DNA from: Neomesorhizobium albiziae
GTDB lineage: Bacteria > Pseudomonadota > Alphaproteobacteria > Rhizobiales > Rhizobiaceae
Length of the DNA stretch: 64,000 bases
Reading direction: 5' to 3'
Assembly: GCF_900114255.1 (NCBI RefSeq)
Contig: NZ_FOSL01000022.1
Location: 1 to 64,000 of the forward strand
This document shows positions 8,426 to 16,969 of the stretch, one piece after another. Under the pieces are notes generated by a model, which was not told where the DNA came from, searched no databases, and saw nothing but the letters and a program-made list of their open reading frames with translations. Each line of letters starts with the position of its first letter. The first letter of the stretch is position 1. Both the position numbers and the translations under genes were made by a program.

Positions 8426-9436
8426 TCATTTCAGGTCGGATGGAAAGATGACCTTCCAGTCAGTCTTCATGTCCACAACCGTCCACTGGTTTACAGCGGC
8501 AGCATCCAGCGCCTTGTCGAGGCGGCCGAACTCAGTCTGCCGGTCGTAGGCATATTCCCGCTCCGCATCGGTATGGTGAACGATTAGACCGAACTGCTCG
8601 CCGTCGGCCAGTGTCGTCCACTGCAACATCTCGAGATCGCCATCGGAATTGCCGAAGGCGGCGATCGGACGGCGGCCGATATGCTCGTTAATGCCGACCG
8701 GTTTGCCGGCCTTGTCGTCGATGAAGTTGACTTGCGGTAGGCGGAACAAGGTCGGTATGCCGTCGCGCATCTCGAATTGTGTGTTGATGGATGAGCCCAC
8801 GACCTGTTCGGGCGGTATGCCATAGATCTGCTCGACCCAGGGGCGCATGAGCTCGACGCCGCCGCCCGAGACGATGAAGGTCTTGAAGCCGTTGGCGCGC
8901 AGATAGGCAAGCAATTCAAGCATCGGTTGGTAGACGAGTTCTGTATACGGCCGCTTGAAGCGAGGATCGCGCGCGGTTGCAATCCAGTCGGAAACTATCT
9001 TCTGGAACTCGTCCGTGGTCATTCCAGCATGGGTCGCCATGATGAGTTCCACCAGCCCCTTCTCGCCGGCATCCGCGAGGGTCTTCATGTCGCCTTCGAG
9101 CACCGCCTGAAATGGCTGGGTTGTCGCCCATTCGGGATGGTTCGCGGCCTCGGCCTTGACCCTGTCGAGCGCGAAGGCGAGCTGGACATACATCGGATGC
9201 TCGGTCCACAGGGTGCCGTCATTGTCGAACACGGCGATGCGTTCTGGTTCTGGAACGAAGTCTGCGGAACCTTCCTTGCTCACCTTCTCGACGAACTCAA
9301 CGATCGCAGCCTTGGGCTGAGTATCGTTCCACGACGGCAAGGGATCGGTCTGGGCAAGGGCGACCGCCGGCGTGAGAGCTACCGTCACGAGAAAAGCTAC
9401 CGCCCGCGCGGTCTCAAGATCACGTGGCACGAACAT
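8426..9436 (-). CDS. Exported HAD-superfamily phosphatase
   Basis: A 336-residue HAD hydrolase. The catalytic motif FDNDGTLW (DxDxT type) lies near residue 70, a VSGGG motif-II serine segment near residue 165, and a GNSDGDLEML motif-IV acidic pair near residue 260. The set resembles phosphoserine-phosphatase-like HADs. The signal peptide (hydrophobic core, then VALAQ) predicts a periplasmic location, which is uncommon for this family. The ATG at 9436 was preferred over an upstream start because a GGAG lies 11 nt before it and the signal peptide begins there. It follows the arylsulfatase gene by 77 bp, with a hairpin between them. Confidence 0.85.
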   Translation of the reverse strand: MFVPRDLETARAVAFLVTVALTPAVALAQTDPLPSWNDTQPKAAIVEFVEKVSKEGSADFVPEPERIAVFDNDGTLWTEHPMYVQLAFALDRVKAEAANHPEWATTQPFQAVLEGDMKTLADAGEKGLVELIMATHAGMTTDEFQKIVSDWIATARDPRFKRPYTELVYQPMLELLAYLRANGFKTFIVSGGGVELMRPWVEQIYGIPPEQVVGSSINTQFEMRDGIPTLFRLPQVNFIDDKAGKPVGINEHIGRRPIAAFGNSDGDLEMLQWTTLADGEQFGLIVHHTDAEREYAYDRQTEFGRLDKALDAAAVNQWTVVDMKTDWKVIFPSDLK

Positions 9437-9478
9437 GGGATTTCTCCGCAATTTCGATGGGTGATGGAACGGCAAGAG

Positions 9479-9495
9479 GCCCGGTCGAGCCGGGC
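9479..9495 (-). promoter_or_regulatory. Intercistronic hairpin between arylsulfatase and HAD genes
   Basis: A perfect 6-bp GC stem (GCCCGG with CCGGGC) and 5-nt loop lies just after the arylsulfatase stop. No T-run follows. It probably stabilises or partly terminates the message after the sulfatase gene. Confidence 0.5.
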
Positions 9496-9513
9496 TCCCC
9501 CACAAGAGATCGA

Positions 9514-11178
9514 TCAGTTTCCTGTCGGCAATGCCAGGTCCACGCCTCCCTTTTCCAACTGCGCGCGCACCCACTCGAACCGCTCATAGTTCGAAAGCGT
9601 GAGCGGCCCCGTATAGGATTCGCTCTGCAGCTTCCGGGGAGGATACTGAACATACGTCTTCATGAGGCTCTTAATGGCGTCCGAGATCGTGACCATGGTC
9701 CAGGTACGCTCAGTATAGTTGTTCATGAATATGTCGTAGCGCTCCTGCGGATCCTGCCACAGATCAAACACCTGCGGTACAGTGGCAACATATTTCTCTG
9801 CGCCCTTCCAGCCGAGGTTTGCGTCAACGGCCAGCCCGCCTGTCGAGGCACCATCGTCCCCGCGAAGGTTGAAGACCGCCTTGTAGTTGCCCACGCGAGC
9901 CGCACCAGGTGAAAGTTCGTTTTCGGTGAAGTAGAACCAGCTTTTGCGGGGCGACGGACCTGTGTTGGTCAGAACCGGCGTCATATCCATGCTATCGAAG
10001 ATGATCGGCTTGTCCTCACGATCATTTGCCGGCAACGGTACCTTGGCGGCCGAAGCAAAGGTGGCCATCAGGTCGAGGCCGCCGAGGATTTCATGGTTCT
10101 TCGAGTTCGGCGGCGTTTTGCCCGGCCATACTGCGATCGCAGGAACGCGGTTGCCGCCTTCTCGCACGGTACCCTTGGTGCCGCGGAACGGCGTGTAGCC
10201 AGCGTCAGGATAAACGTCCTGCCACGCGCCGTTGTCGGTCGTGTAGAAAACCAGCGTGTTCTTGTCCATGCCAGTCTGGCGCAGCTTGTCCATGATGCGG
10301 CCGATGCGGGTGTCGAGTTCGACGACGGAATCCGCATATTTCGACTTGGATAGGGATTTGTGCTCGAACTCTGGCGCTGGCATGTTCGGTTGGTGAACCT
10401 TCATAAAGTTTACGTTGATGAAGAACGGCTGGTCCGGTGTCTTGGCGGCATCATCGAGGAACTCGATCGCCGCCTTCTCGACATAGCCGTCAAAGAACGG
10501 GATGCCGACCACACCTTCCTTGCCGTCGATCACAGGGGTGTCGACATACTGGCCGTTGATCTTGAAGTCTTCCTTTGCGCTCTCGCCGGCATTGCCGGAA
10601 AGGGATCCCCTGGTGACCGTTTCGAACATCTTTCGCAGTTCCGGATCCATATCCGGGAACCAGGTCGGGTCGGCGTAGGTGTAGGCGTTGAGATGATAGA
10701 GACCGGCGTGCTTCATCACGTCATAGCCCTGGGCGTTAGGCAGAGCGTAGTCGGCTTCGCCCAGATGCCATTTGCCAGTGAAGTAGGTCTTGTAGCCGCC
10801 CTGCTTCAGCACTGACGCAAGCGTCCATTCCGCCGCAGGCAAGCCGCCGCCCTGGCCCTGGAAGGCCACCGTGGTCATGCCGCTACGGTTCGGGATGCGA
10901 CCGGTCTGCATGGCGGCGCGGCCGGGTGTGCAACTCGGCTGGGCGTAGAAAGAGAAGAACGTCATGCCTTCTGCGGCCAGCTTGTCGATACTCGGTGTTG
11001 GCATGCCGCGCCCCTCGCCGCCACCGTAGGGGCCGAGATCGCCATAACCTGTGTCGTCCGAGACGATGAACAGGATGTTGGGTTTGGCTTGGTCCTCCGC
11101 TTGTGCATTTCCGCCGAGCACCATGAATGCACTGCCGCACAACAACGCCGCGACTTGACGATTAAGCATCATTTTCAC
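9514..11178 (-). CDS. Periplasmic arylsulfatase (type I, formylglycine)
   Basis: A 554-residue sulfatase that hydrolyses a sulfate (or related) ester. A signal peptide covers about residues 1-27. The metal-binding aspartates are in VSDDTGYGDLGPYGGG (D41, D42). The active-site signature CTPGRAAMQTGR begins at C83, the cysteine converted to formylglycine in this family. HLGEAD and YTTDNGAW segments complete the metal and active site. No sulfatase-maturing enzyme is encoded in the window, so activation depends on one elsewhere. The HAD phosphatase gene follows, and two-component genes lie upstream. The substrate is unknown. Confidence 0.92.
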   Translation of the reverse strand: MKMMLNRQVAALLCGSAFMVLGGNAQAEDQAKPNILFIVSDDTGYGDLGPYGGGEGRGMPTPSIDKLAAEGMTFFSFYAQPSCTPGRAAMQTGRIPNRSGMTTVAFQGQGGGLPAAEWTLASVLKQGGYKTYFTGKWHLGEADYALPNAQGYDVMKHAGLYHLNAYTYADPTWFPDMDPELRKMFETVTRGSLSGNAGESAKEDFKINGQYVDTPVIDGKEGVVGIPFFDGYVEKAAIEFLDDAAKTPDQPFFINVNFMKVHQPNMPAPEFEHKSLSKSKYADSVVELDTRIGRIMDKLRQTGMDKNTLVFYTTDNGAWQDVYPDAGYTPFRGTKGTVREGGNRVPAIAVWPGKTPPNSKNHEILGGLDLMATFASAAKVPLPANDREDKPIIFDSMDMTPVLTNTGPSPRKSWFYFTENELSPGAARVGNYKAVFNLRGDDGASTGGLAVDANLGWKGAEKYVATVPQVFDLWQDPQERYDIFMNNYTERTWTMVTISDAIKSLMKTYVQYPPRKLQSESYTGPLTLSNYERFEWVRAQLEKGGVDLALPTGN

Positions 11179-11382
11179 CGGAGTTCTCCCTTCAAATGAC
11201 TTGGATCGATACGCGTAAAATCACGACGAACGGGCGCGAGCGCCGGCATTCGTGCGGTCATCCTTCCTTGCTGCTTTTGCACGCAAATTTCGCGTCGACG
11301 GGAGTAACCCTCCCAATCTGGGCAATACCGACGCGTTTTGGATTACCCGACGTCAAGTTTACTGAAAGATTTGCCGAAGCGA

Positions 11383-11401
11383 TATTGTCCTTTGGGGAAG
11401 C
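11383..11401 (-). promoter_or_regulatory. Conserved 19-bp element upstream of arylsulfatase (copy 1)
   Basis: On the minus strand GCTTCCCCAAAGGACAATA lies about 205 nt upstream of the arylsulfatase start. An identical 19-mer occurs at 11942-11960, upstream of the response-regulator gene. Exact reuse ahead of two genes of one cluster suggests a binding site for a cluster regulator, most simply the FixJ-type protein, or a shared promoter. Confidence 0.55.
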
Positions 11402-11468
11402 AGCGTTTGTTTTCGCTGGCACCTGGTGGGAAGGGAGGTAACAAAGGGCGTAAATTGTCACAGGACCC

Positions 11469-11852
11469 TCAGCGGCTAGGAACACCAGACAATGCTTTGA
11501 TGATAGCGTCGATCAGCAATTCGGCCGGAAACGGCTTGCGCAAAAAGGCGACACAGCCCAACTGGAGTGCCGCAATCCGGACGGCGTCGTCGTCAATCGC
11601 CGTGAAGAAGATGACGGGCAAGGGTGAGCCCGCCGCCGTCAGCCGGCTTCGCAATTCGAGGCCCGACATGCCGGGCAGATGGATGTCGAGCACGACACAT
11701 TCCGCGCAACTGTCCGGATCGCGACCGAGAAACGCCTCGGCCGAAGGAAATTCCTCTACAGCAAAGCCGTACGCGTTCAGCAGGCGTCGGACGCTCCTGC
11801 GCATGCTGGGATCGTCTTCCACGACGGCAACAGTCTGTGGCCGGCTTTCCAC
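11469..11852 (-). CDS. Single-domain response regulator (CheY-like)
   Basis: A 127-residue receiver-only protein. Acidic residues near the N-terminus (VEDDPS), the phospho-acceptor aspartate in CVVLDIHLPGM (about residue 56) and the lysine in FLRKPF (about residue 105) are all present. With no output domain, it probably acts by phosphotransfer, as a phosphate sink, or by binding the kinase or FixJ-type regulator encoded just upstream. Its own promoter is likely, since the conserved 19-bp element lies 90 nt ahead of the start. Confidence 0.88.
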   Translation of the reverse strand: MESRPQTVAVVEDDPSMRRSVRRLLNAYGFAVEEFPSAEAFLGRDPDSCAECVVLDIHLPGMSGLELRSRLTAAGSPLPVIFFTAIDDDAVRIAALQLGCVAFLRKPFPAELLIDAIIKALSGVPSR

Positions 11853-11941
11853 CTTGTGGCCTTTCTCAAGCTATATGACGGCCAGACGTACATCGGGCTA
11901 AAGGCACGACCCAATTAGTGAGCCGAATTCCGAACACTGCC

Positions 11942-11960
11942 TATTGTCCTTTGGGGAAGC
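11942..11960 (-). promoter_or_regulatory. Conserved 19-bp element upstream of the response regulator (copy 2)
   Basis: Identical over 19 bases to 11383-11401 and in the same orientation. It lies in the 120-bp gap between the FixJ-type gene and the single-domain regulator gene. See the first copy for interpretation. Confidence 0.55.
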
Positions 11961-11972
11961 CGTTCAGAGCGG

Positions 11973-12611
11973 TTACTTGAGTGTCGGGTTGGCACCATCG
12001 AGCAGGTGCGTTCTTTCGGCGATCGAGACCACCTCAGCCAGCGAATTTACGCCAAGCTTTTCCATGATGCTGCGCCGGTGCGCCTTCACCGTTCTCTCCG
12101 ATGTGCCAAGTGCATACGCGACCTCTTTGTTGCGCCTGCCGCGCACGATAAGGCCAAAAACATCGAGTTCCCGCGGCGTCAAACTCGCCACGCGGCTATG
12201 GAGGGCCGCGGTGCGGTCATGGTCCGAGAGGCGTGCTCGGTAGCGCAGCATGGCCCGTTCTATGGCGCCCAGCAGAGCCTCTCGCGAAGCCGTTTTCTCC
12301 AGGAAATCTTCTGCGCCTGCCTTCATGGCCCGCACGGTAATCTCAATGTCCCCATGGCCGGTCAGGAAGACTATTGGCAACTGCGGCGCTGCCTCGGCCA
12401 GGCGATCTTGCAATTCTAGTCCGCTAAGACCGGGCATCTGCAAGTCAAGCAGGACGCAACCAGGTTCGTGAACCGGCAGGCGTGCTAGGAAATCATCGCC
12501 CGATTCATAACAGATCGATCGGAATCCCGATGCCTCGACCAACCGCGCCGTGGCCGTGCGAAATGACTTGTCGTCATCGACGATGTGAACGATCGGAGAC
12601 ACGGGAACCAT
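11973..12611 (-). CDS. FixJ-type response regulator (receiver plus LuxR HTH)
   Basis: A 212-residue transcription factor. The receiver domain covers residues 1-125 (VDDDKSF acidic pair, phospho-acceptor in LLDLQMPGL, lysine in FLEKTA). A LuxR/GerE helix-turn-helix covers about residues 140-205 (LTPRELDVFGLIVRG, then NKEVAYALGTSERTVKAHR). Phosphorylation by the kinase encoded upstream should drive dimerisation and DNA binding. The start overlaps the kinase stop (TAATG), so the two are translationally coupled. Likely targets are the arylsulfatase and response-regulator promoters carrying the shared 19-bp element. Confidence 0.92.
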   Translation of the reverse strand: MVPVSPIVHIVDDDKSFRTATARLVEASGFRSICYESGDDFLARLPVHEPGCVLLDLQMPGLSGLELQDRLAEAAPQLPIVFLTGHGDIEITVRAMKAGAEDFLEKTASREALLGAIERAMLRYRARLSDHDRTAALHSRVASLTPRELDVFGLIVRGRRNKEVAYALGTSERTVKAHRRSIMEKLGVNSLAEVVSIAERTHLLDGANPTLK

Positions 12612-14491
12612 TAGACCTTTACCAGTGGCAGAACAAAGCTGACTACAGCGCCGCCTTGCGGTAGATTGTCGGCCCAGATCTTGCCGCCGTAGGTCTCAAC
12701 GATGGCGCGTGCGATCGTCAGACCCAGACCGGTGCCATTGGACTTAGTCGTGAAGAACGTATCGAACACGCGCCCGAGTTGGTCACCTGGGATACCCGTT
12801 CCGGTATCGGAGATTGAAACAGCCGCCTTTGAGCTCTCGGTGAGGTCTGTCAGCAGCAAAAGCCTCCTTTGCGCGGGCGCAGAATCCAGCATGGCGTCCA
12901 TCGCGTTCGTCGCAATGTTGAGGATGACCTGTTGAATATGGACACGATCGGCTCGAACGGGAAGCTGGCGCGCTGTCGGACGACAGTCGACCGCCACGCC
13001 CCGTCGCTCGGCCTCACTGTGCAGAATCTGCAGCGCACTCTTCACGACATCGTTGATGTCAAACTCCTGCCAGTCGATTTCGCTGCGCTTCTTCAGCAGT
13101 CCGCGAAGCCGCTGAATGATGTCTCCAGCGCGCTTGTCATCGTCGCGTATGTCGACGAGAATCTGCTTTATGAGCTTTAGATCGGGTTTGTCTCTATTGA
13201 GCATAAACTCAGCCGCCTCGGCATTGTTGCGGATCGCGCCAAGCGGCTGGTTGAGTTCATGGGCGATGGAGGCCGAAAGCGCTCCCGCCGTCGCTGACTG
13301 GTTGAGATGGATGACTTCGAGAAGACGACCCCGAGCCGTCAGTTCGACAGCCGCTCGGCGACCGCGCTCGAAGAGCAACGCCGCAATAACGAAACTCTGC
13401 GCCGCAACAAAGGCGATGATGGTGGTGATTTCCGCCCAATATTCTTCCCACAAGGACTTCTCCTTGAAAGACACTACTGTGCCTGAGGGAAGATCGACCT
13501 CGGCCAAGCCCCACCGCTGCAACTGTCTCGCATCAGCAACGTAGGTCTGCGGTACGTCCACGTTGGAAACTGGCTTCTCTGCGAGCGCATCGACGGCGAG
13601 GTTCGCTACCGTCGTTCCGACTGATTCGAAGGTGACGGTGTTGCCACCGACAGCGCCGTGGCCGATATAGGTTGAATAAGGCCCGTAAGTCGGGGCGCCG
13701 GCCGTGACCGATATCTTTTCAAACGCGTCCTGCGGGATGAAGTTGCGGCCGGTACTGTCAACGAACACGGTCAACACTAAGAGAATGACGTCCTCGGATA
13801 GACCAGCGGCACGTTCGATGAACTCGTCAATTGACAATCCCGTCAGGTAGGTCGTCTCAATATTCCCGGTCAAACCGGCCAGGTTCTGACGTGCGTCGGC
13901 GATCCACGCCTGGTCAAATTTTGCAGAACCGCCAAGCACGACAAGCTGGCGGGCGTTCGGTTGAAGTCGGATGGCCATCTCGAAGGTTTTCGTGATGTCG
14001 AATTCCGAAAAAGCGCCGACCACATCGTCGGGCAGATTCAATGAGGCTGCGGTTGCGCCACTGAAACCGCAAAACACAATCTTTGCATGGGGAGCGATCG
14101 TTTTCCGGTTTGTCGCGATGAAACTGGTTGCTTCTTCGCCGAGTGCGATGACGAGGTCCGGACGGTGATCGACATACTTCTCGGCGAGATACCGCGCCAT
14201 CCGATCGACATGGACGTTTTCGGGGAATCTGGAAAGATCGAGAAACTCGGAGAACAGTTCGATCTTACCAGCGGTTGCCTCCAGCAGCCGATTTCTCGCT
14301 GATTCGCCCGCGATGGTGGTTGCCGGGATCCTTTCGTCATAGGGATACAGGATCAATACCCGCGGAACCAGGTCGACGATCTCTGCTAGGCCTGCGCTCA
14401 CCGCTGCGAGGATCGCTAGCAGCGATATCCAAAAAACTCTAACCGGCCCGCGAATGGGCCGGCGCGAGGGTGCCTCGAAATCACGCGCCAC
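12611..14491 (-). CDS. Hybrid-free sensor histidine kinase with ABC-type binding-protein sensor
   Basis: A 626-residue membrane kinase. A first hydrophobic segment lies near residues 18-40. A periplasmic ABC_sub_bind-like sensor covers about residues 45-340 (LILYPYDERIPA..., later VVGAFSEFD). A second membrane helix lies near residues 355-375. The H-box ASIAHELNQPLGAIRNN has H411, and the ATPase domain shows N (NIATNAMDAML), G1 (DTGTGIP) and G2 (GTGLGLTIARAIVE) boxes. A periplasmic ligand should therefore set phosphorylation of the coupled FixJ-type regulator. Kinases of this layout often sit beside oxidative catabolic genes, which fits the cytochrome and hydrolases downstream. Confidence 0.92.
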   Translation of the reverse strand: MARDFEAPSRRPIRGPVRVFWISLLAILAAVSAGLAEIVDLVPRVLILYPYDERIPATTIAGESARNRLLEATAGKIELFSEFLDLSRFPENVHVDRMARYLAEKYVDHRPDLVIALGEEATSFIATNRKTIAPHAKIVFCGFSGATAASLNLPDDVVGAFSEFDITKTFEMAIRLQPNARQLVVLGGSAKFDQAWIADARQNLAGLTGNIETTYLTGLSIDEFIERAAGLSEDVILLVLTVFVDSTGRNFIPQDAFEKISVTAGAPTYGPYSTYIGHGAVGGNTVTFESVGTTVANLAVDALAEKPVSNVDVPQTYVADARQLQRWGLAEVDLPSGTVVSFKEKSLWEEYWAEITTIIAFVAAQSFVIAALLFERGRRAAVELTARGRLLEVIHLNQSATAGALSASIAHELNQPLGAIRNNAEAAEFMLNRDKPDLKLIKQILVDIRDDDKRAGDIIQRLRGLLKKRSEIDWQEFDINDVVKSALQILHSEAERRGVAVDCRPTARQLPVRADRVHIQQVILNIATNAMDAMLDSAPAQRRLLLLTDLTESSKAAVSISDTGTGIPGDQLGRVFDTFFTTKSNGTGLGLTIARAIVETYGGKIWADNLPQGGAVVSFVLPLVKV

Positions 14492-15466
14492 GCTGAACGC
14501 CTCATCTAGGAGGGTTAAGCAGTATTATCATGTTAAATCAAAGGCGTCATTGACGCTGATTGGGCCTACGATTGTTGCAATAACTGCGCTCGTTACTCAG
14601 CGGTTGTTTCGGTCATTTGGCAGCGATTAGCCGTTACTATAATCTGTCAACCACCTTGGCCTTGTCCGTCGAACGGCCGAAGTTGACATGCTTTTGAGAC
14701 ATCTAATTCCGACTGGGCCAATGACCGGATTGGGTCACCTATAGTCATCACGCCTTGTGACCTGGACGTCTGCTCTTGCCTTTTGGACGCCAAAAGCTGC
14801 CGGTCCGCTGCCGGCCCAGAGCCGCCGGTCAGCAGTGCGCCGCATATCGGACGTTGAGATCAGCTTGGCCAATACCTGAAAGCGGACACCCACTGAACGC
14901 CGAGGGTCACGGTTGCGCCAAGCCTTTAGAGATTCCACTCACGGTAGCGATACGAGGCGCTTTGCAGCACCGGCCGCCTCATCAACGTACCTTCGGTCGC
15001 CGTGGATTAGCATGAGCACCATTGCACCCTCTGCCAGCAACCATATTTCCCACGATGGCGGCTTGCGCGGACGCCTGACACAGTTCCAACCTGAACACGC
15101 CGCGCAGGCTGCCAAGCTTCTGTGACCTCCGTGCAACCGATGGTGAGATCGCTGCCTTCTTTGGCGTCTCGCCCCGGTAGCGGAGATCTTAAAGACGCAA
15201 GGCGTGCCCTTCCTCGTGGCAAATGCCTACGGGAGCCCCGAGCAATTCGGCGGTGAGGTTCTGGCCGGAGTTCCCGATGTCGGTAAAACCGACAGACGAA
15301 CGACGTTTGCTGGCCGCGTTGAGGGAACTGACAGAATCCTGACCAGATCTCATGCTCCGGCAGACCGTTGCGTGGCCGCGTGGACTCGCAGCCACCGAAG
15401 AAAGACCTACCTTAGCGATCGAGCGGGACCAGTGGAAGCTTGCATCTGCTAAGGCGCGAATATCTT
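14492..15466. other. Long intergenic region, one dispersed repeat, no supported gene
   Basis: About 975 bp without a recognisable gene. A dispersed-repeat copy occupies 14812-14886. The open frames in it (for example around 15189-15617) have skewed composition and no family resemblance. The first about 60 bp hold the kinase promoter region. Confidence 0.5.
14812..14886. repeat. Dispersed intergenic repeat, copy B
   Basis: It matches copy D (25850-25926) closely through CGGCCCA, GCCGCCGGTCAGCA(G/A)TGCGCC and the terminal CCTGAAAGC-GAC block. The members share one orientation and lie between genes. Confidence 0.7.
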
Positions 15467-15586
15467 TCATGCGAAAAACATGCAGCTGAGGATAGCCAAC
15501 GCAATGGACACGGCGATCCACAAAACCGGCTCCCATGGCTTCATCGGCCGGCCGCCGTAACCCGGTGGTTTTTCGTAGCCGGTCAT
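15467..15586 (-). CDS. Small single-pass membrane protein, 39 residues
   Basis: Reading from the ATG at 15586, the product starts MTGYEKPPGYGGRP, has a short MKPWEP linker, then one hydrophobic helix (LWIAVSIALAILSCMFF, about residues 22-38), and ends at TGA (15467). AGGGGA lies about 4-9 nt upstream as a ribosome-binding site. A soluble Gly/Pro head with a C-terminal tail anchor is typical of small rhizobial membrane proteins. No function is known and no neighbour explains it. Translation was checked codon by codon. Confidence 0.6.
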   Translation of the reverse strand: MTGYEKPPGYGGRPMKPWEPVLWIAVSIALAILSCMFFA

Positions 15587-16008
15587 GGGTTCCCCTGTCC
15601 ATTAGCTTTGCCTGCAAGGCGGCCTGACAACGTTGCCGATCTGATGGAGAAGTGAAATCTGCGACCTATACAACATCACCACCTTGCTCGAAACGCCATC
15701 CCCGCCCGGGAGTGGAAGCTACTATTATGGCCAATGGCAGAGGATGACTCGAGACGGCAGCGAAGTCCCGAAGACATGGCAAAATCAGACTAAATTTTAA
15801 CGAAATACTAGCGTAACCCATTTTGGCTTCGAGTGCTGAAAGCGGACTGTCAGCTAGCGGCCCGTTTGAGCCGTAATGTGGACGGACTGGCCCCCAATCT
15901 CGGACAATCCGCTGGCTCCCGCTAAGGTTCAGAAGCGGACATCGCGTGTCAGGGCGTCCTCGCCCAAAGGGGCTTCGATCAGGGGGCGCTCGGCCCATTG
16001 CGCGGCTG
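15587..16008. other. Intergenic region, no supported gene
   Basis: About 420 bp. A CTGAAAGCGGAC block at 15837-15848 resembles the end of the dispersed repeat, suggesting a degraded partial copy. No open frame here is convincing. Confidence 0.4.
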
Positions 16009-16545
16009 TCAACCCCGGGCGAGCTCGGCTGCTTGTTCGAGGGTGACGCCGTTGGCGAGGGAGTCGGCGTGGCGATGCGCCAGCAACCAATCGGGCCCTT
16101 CGCGGCGATAAACTAGGGTGACGCGCAGCGACCAGTCCTGCGCCGGCAGGCTTCCGACCTCGACATGTAGTGCGTGTTCTGTGACCACCAGAACAATCAT
16201 GTCTGCCGAGCCGTAGGTCTCGACCAGTTCCTGCTTCAACATGCCGTTCCGGAAGAACCGCCCTATCGCCGCCCATTCCTCTTCCGTCAGGCCTGCGCTG
16301 CGCGAGGGCGTGCCGCCGAACGGCGACATCAGCGTGAAGTCGTCCGTGAGCGGAACCAGGGCCCGGTACCGGTCAACGTCGCCCCGCATCAGCGCGTCGT
16401 TTGCTTCTTCGGACCGCCTGACGAGTTCGGCGACCGTCCGGTCCATGGCGGGGTCCTTGGGCACCCCGGCCGAAGCGCTGGTGGCAAGCGATGTGAGGCC
16501 TGCGGCACCGGCCGTAGCGAGTAGGTAGCGTCGTGATGTTGGCAT
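16009..16545 (-). CDS. Tat-exported NTF2-like (SnoaL-type) protein
   Basis: A 178-residue protein. A twin-arginine signal (SRRYLLATAGAAGL, residues 4-17, ending ATSASAG) is followed by an NTF2-like fold: a helical MDRTVAELVRRSEEANDALMRGD segment, a DDFTLMSPFGG loop, and late strands WSLRVTLVYRREGPDWLLAHRHAD. Proteins of this fold are small enzymes or ligand-binding cups; Tat export suggests it folds before transport. The ATG at 16545 is chosen because the signal begins there; the open frame continues upstream through the neighbouring pseudogene. It is divergent, with that pseudogene, from a LysR gene that may control it. Confidence 0.8.
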   Translation of the reverse strand: MPTSRRYLLATAGAAGLTSLATSASAGVPKDPAMDRTVAELVRRSEEANDALMRGDVDRYRALVPLTDDFTLMSPFGGTPSRSAGLTEEEWAAIGRFFRNGMLKQELVETYGSADMIVLVVTEHALHVEVGSLPAQDWSLRVTLVYRREGPDWLLAHRHADSLANGVTLEQAAELARG

Positions 16546-16601
16546 GGGTCTCGTTCCTGTTGTTCTCGAGGGGTGCGAAGCCGCCGAATTTCGGTCAGGG
16601 C

Positions 16602-16860
16602 TTAAAAAAAGCCGTGCAGCGGCTGGAAGGACAGCTTCGGCCTGATGCCATCCCGCAGGTTGGGTGCGATATGGGCGGCGAGGAACCGAGCCGCGTCTTC
16701 CCGGGAGCGCCACACCTCGACGACGCGCCACCCGGCTTCCACCGGATGCGACATGTGCACGAAGCCCGGCGCGCCTGCTGAGCTTGTCACCGACAAAAGC
16801 GAGCGTGGCGTCATAACCTTTCGGCGACCGTCCGACGTCTGAAATCATCATCACGGGCAT
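16602..16860 (-). pseudogene. Small ABM-like (monooxygenase-fold) protein, frameshifted
   Basis: Two frames together read as one roughly 85-residue protein. The first starts at the ATG 16860 (MPVMMISDVGRSP..., to GDKLS). The second continues with AGAPGFVHMSHPVEAGWRVVEVWRSREDA and ends ...LSFQPLHGFF. The pattern of a start strand, GAPGF, W-RVVEVW-SRE and a C-terminal HP-like motif resembles small antibiotic-biosynthesis-monooxygenase-like proteins. The switch falls near 16775-16780 and fits a single inserted base. It could be a sequencing error or a genuine mutation. It lies between the NTF2-like gene and the divergent LysR gene. Confidence 0.55.
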
Positions 16861-16945
16861 TCTCGCTCTCTCCACTTCAGGTAGCATTCGTCGGAGCGGC
16901 GTGCCGCCCATGCTCGGCTAGATCGCATTTGAAGATCGATGAATC

Positions 16946-16969
16946 CAGTGATATGATTTCAGTGATATG
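16946..16969 (+). repeat. CAGTGATATG direct repeat covering the LysR start codon
   Basis: CAGTGATATG occurs at 16946-16955 and 16960-16969, 14 bp apart. The second copy contains the LysR start ATG (16967). This may be an autoregulatory LysR half-site pair or chance. Confidence 0.35.

Noticed and set aside
14735-14938. 67-codon minus-strand open frame
   Set aside because: It is made of the dispersed repeat; similar pseudo-frames arise at the other copies.
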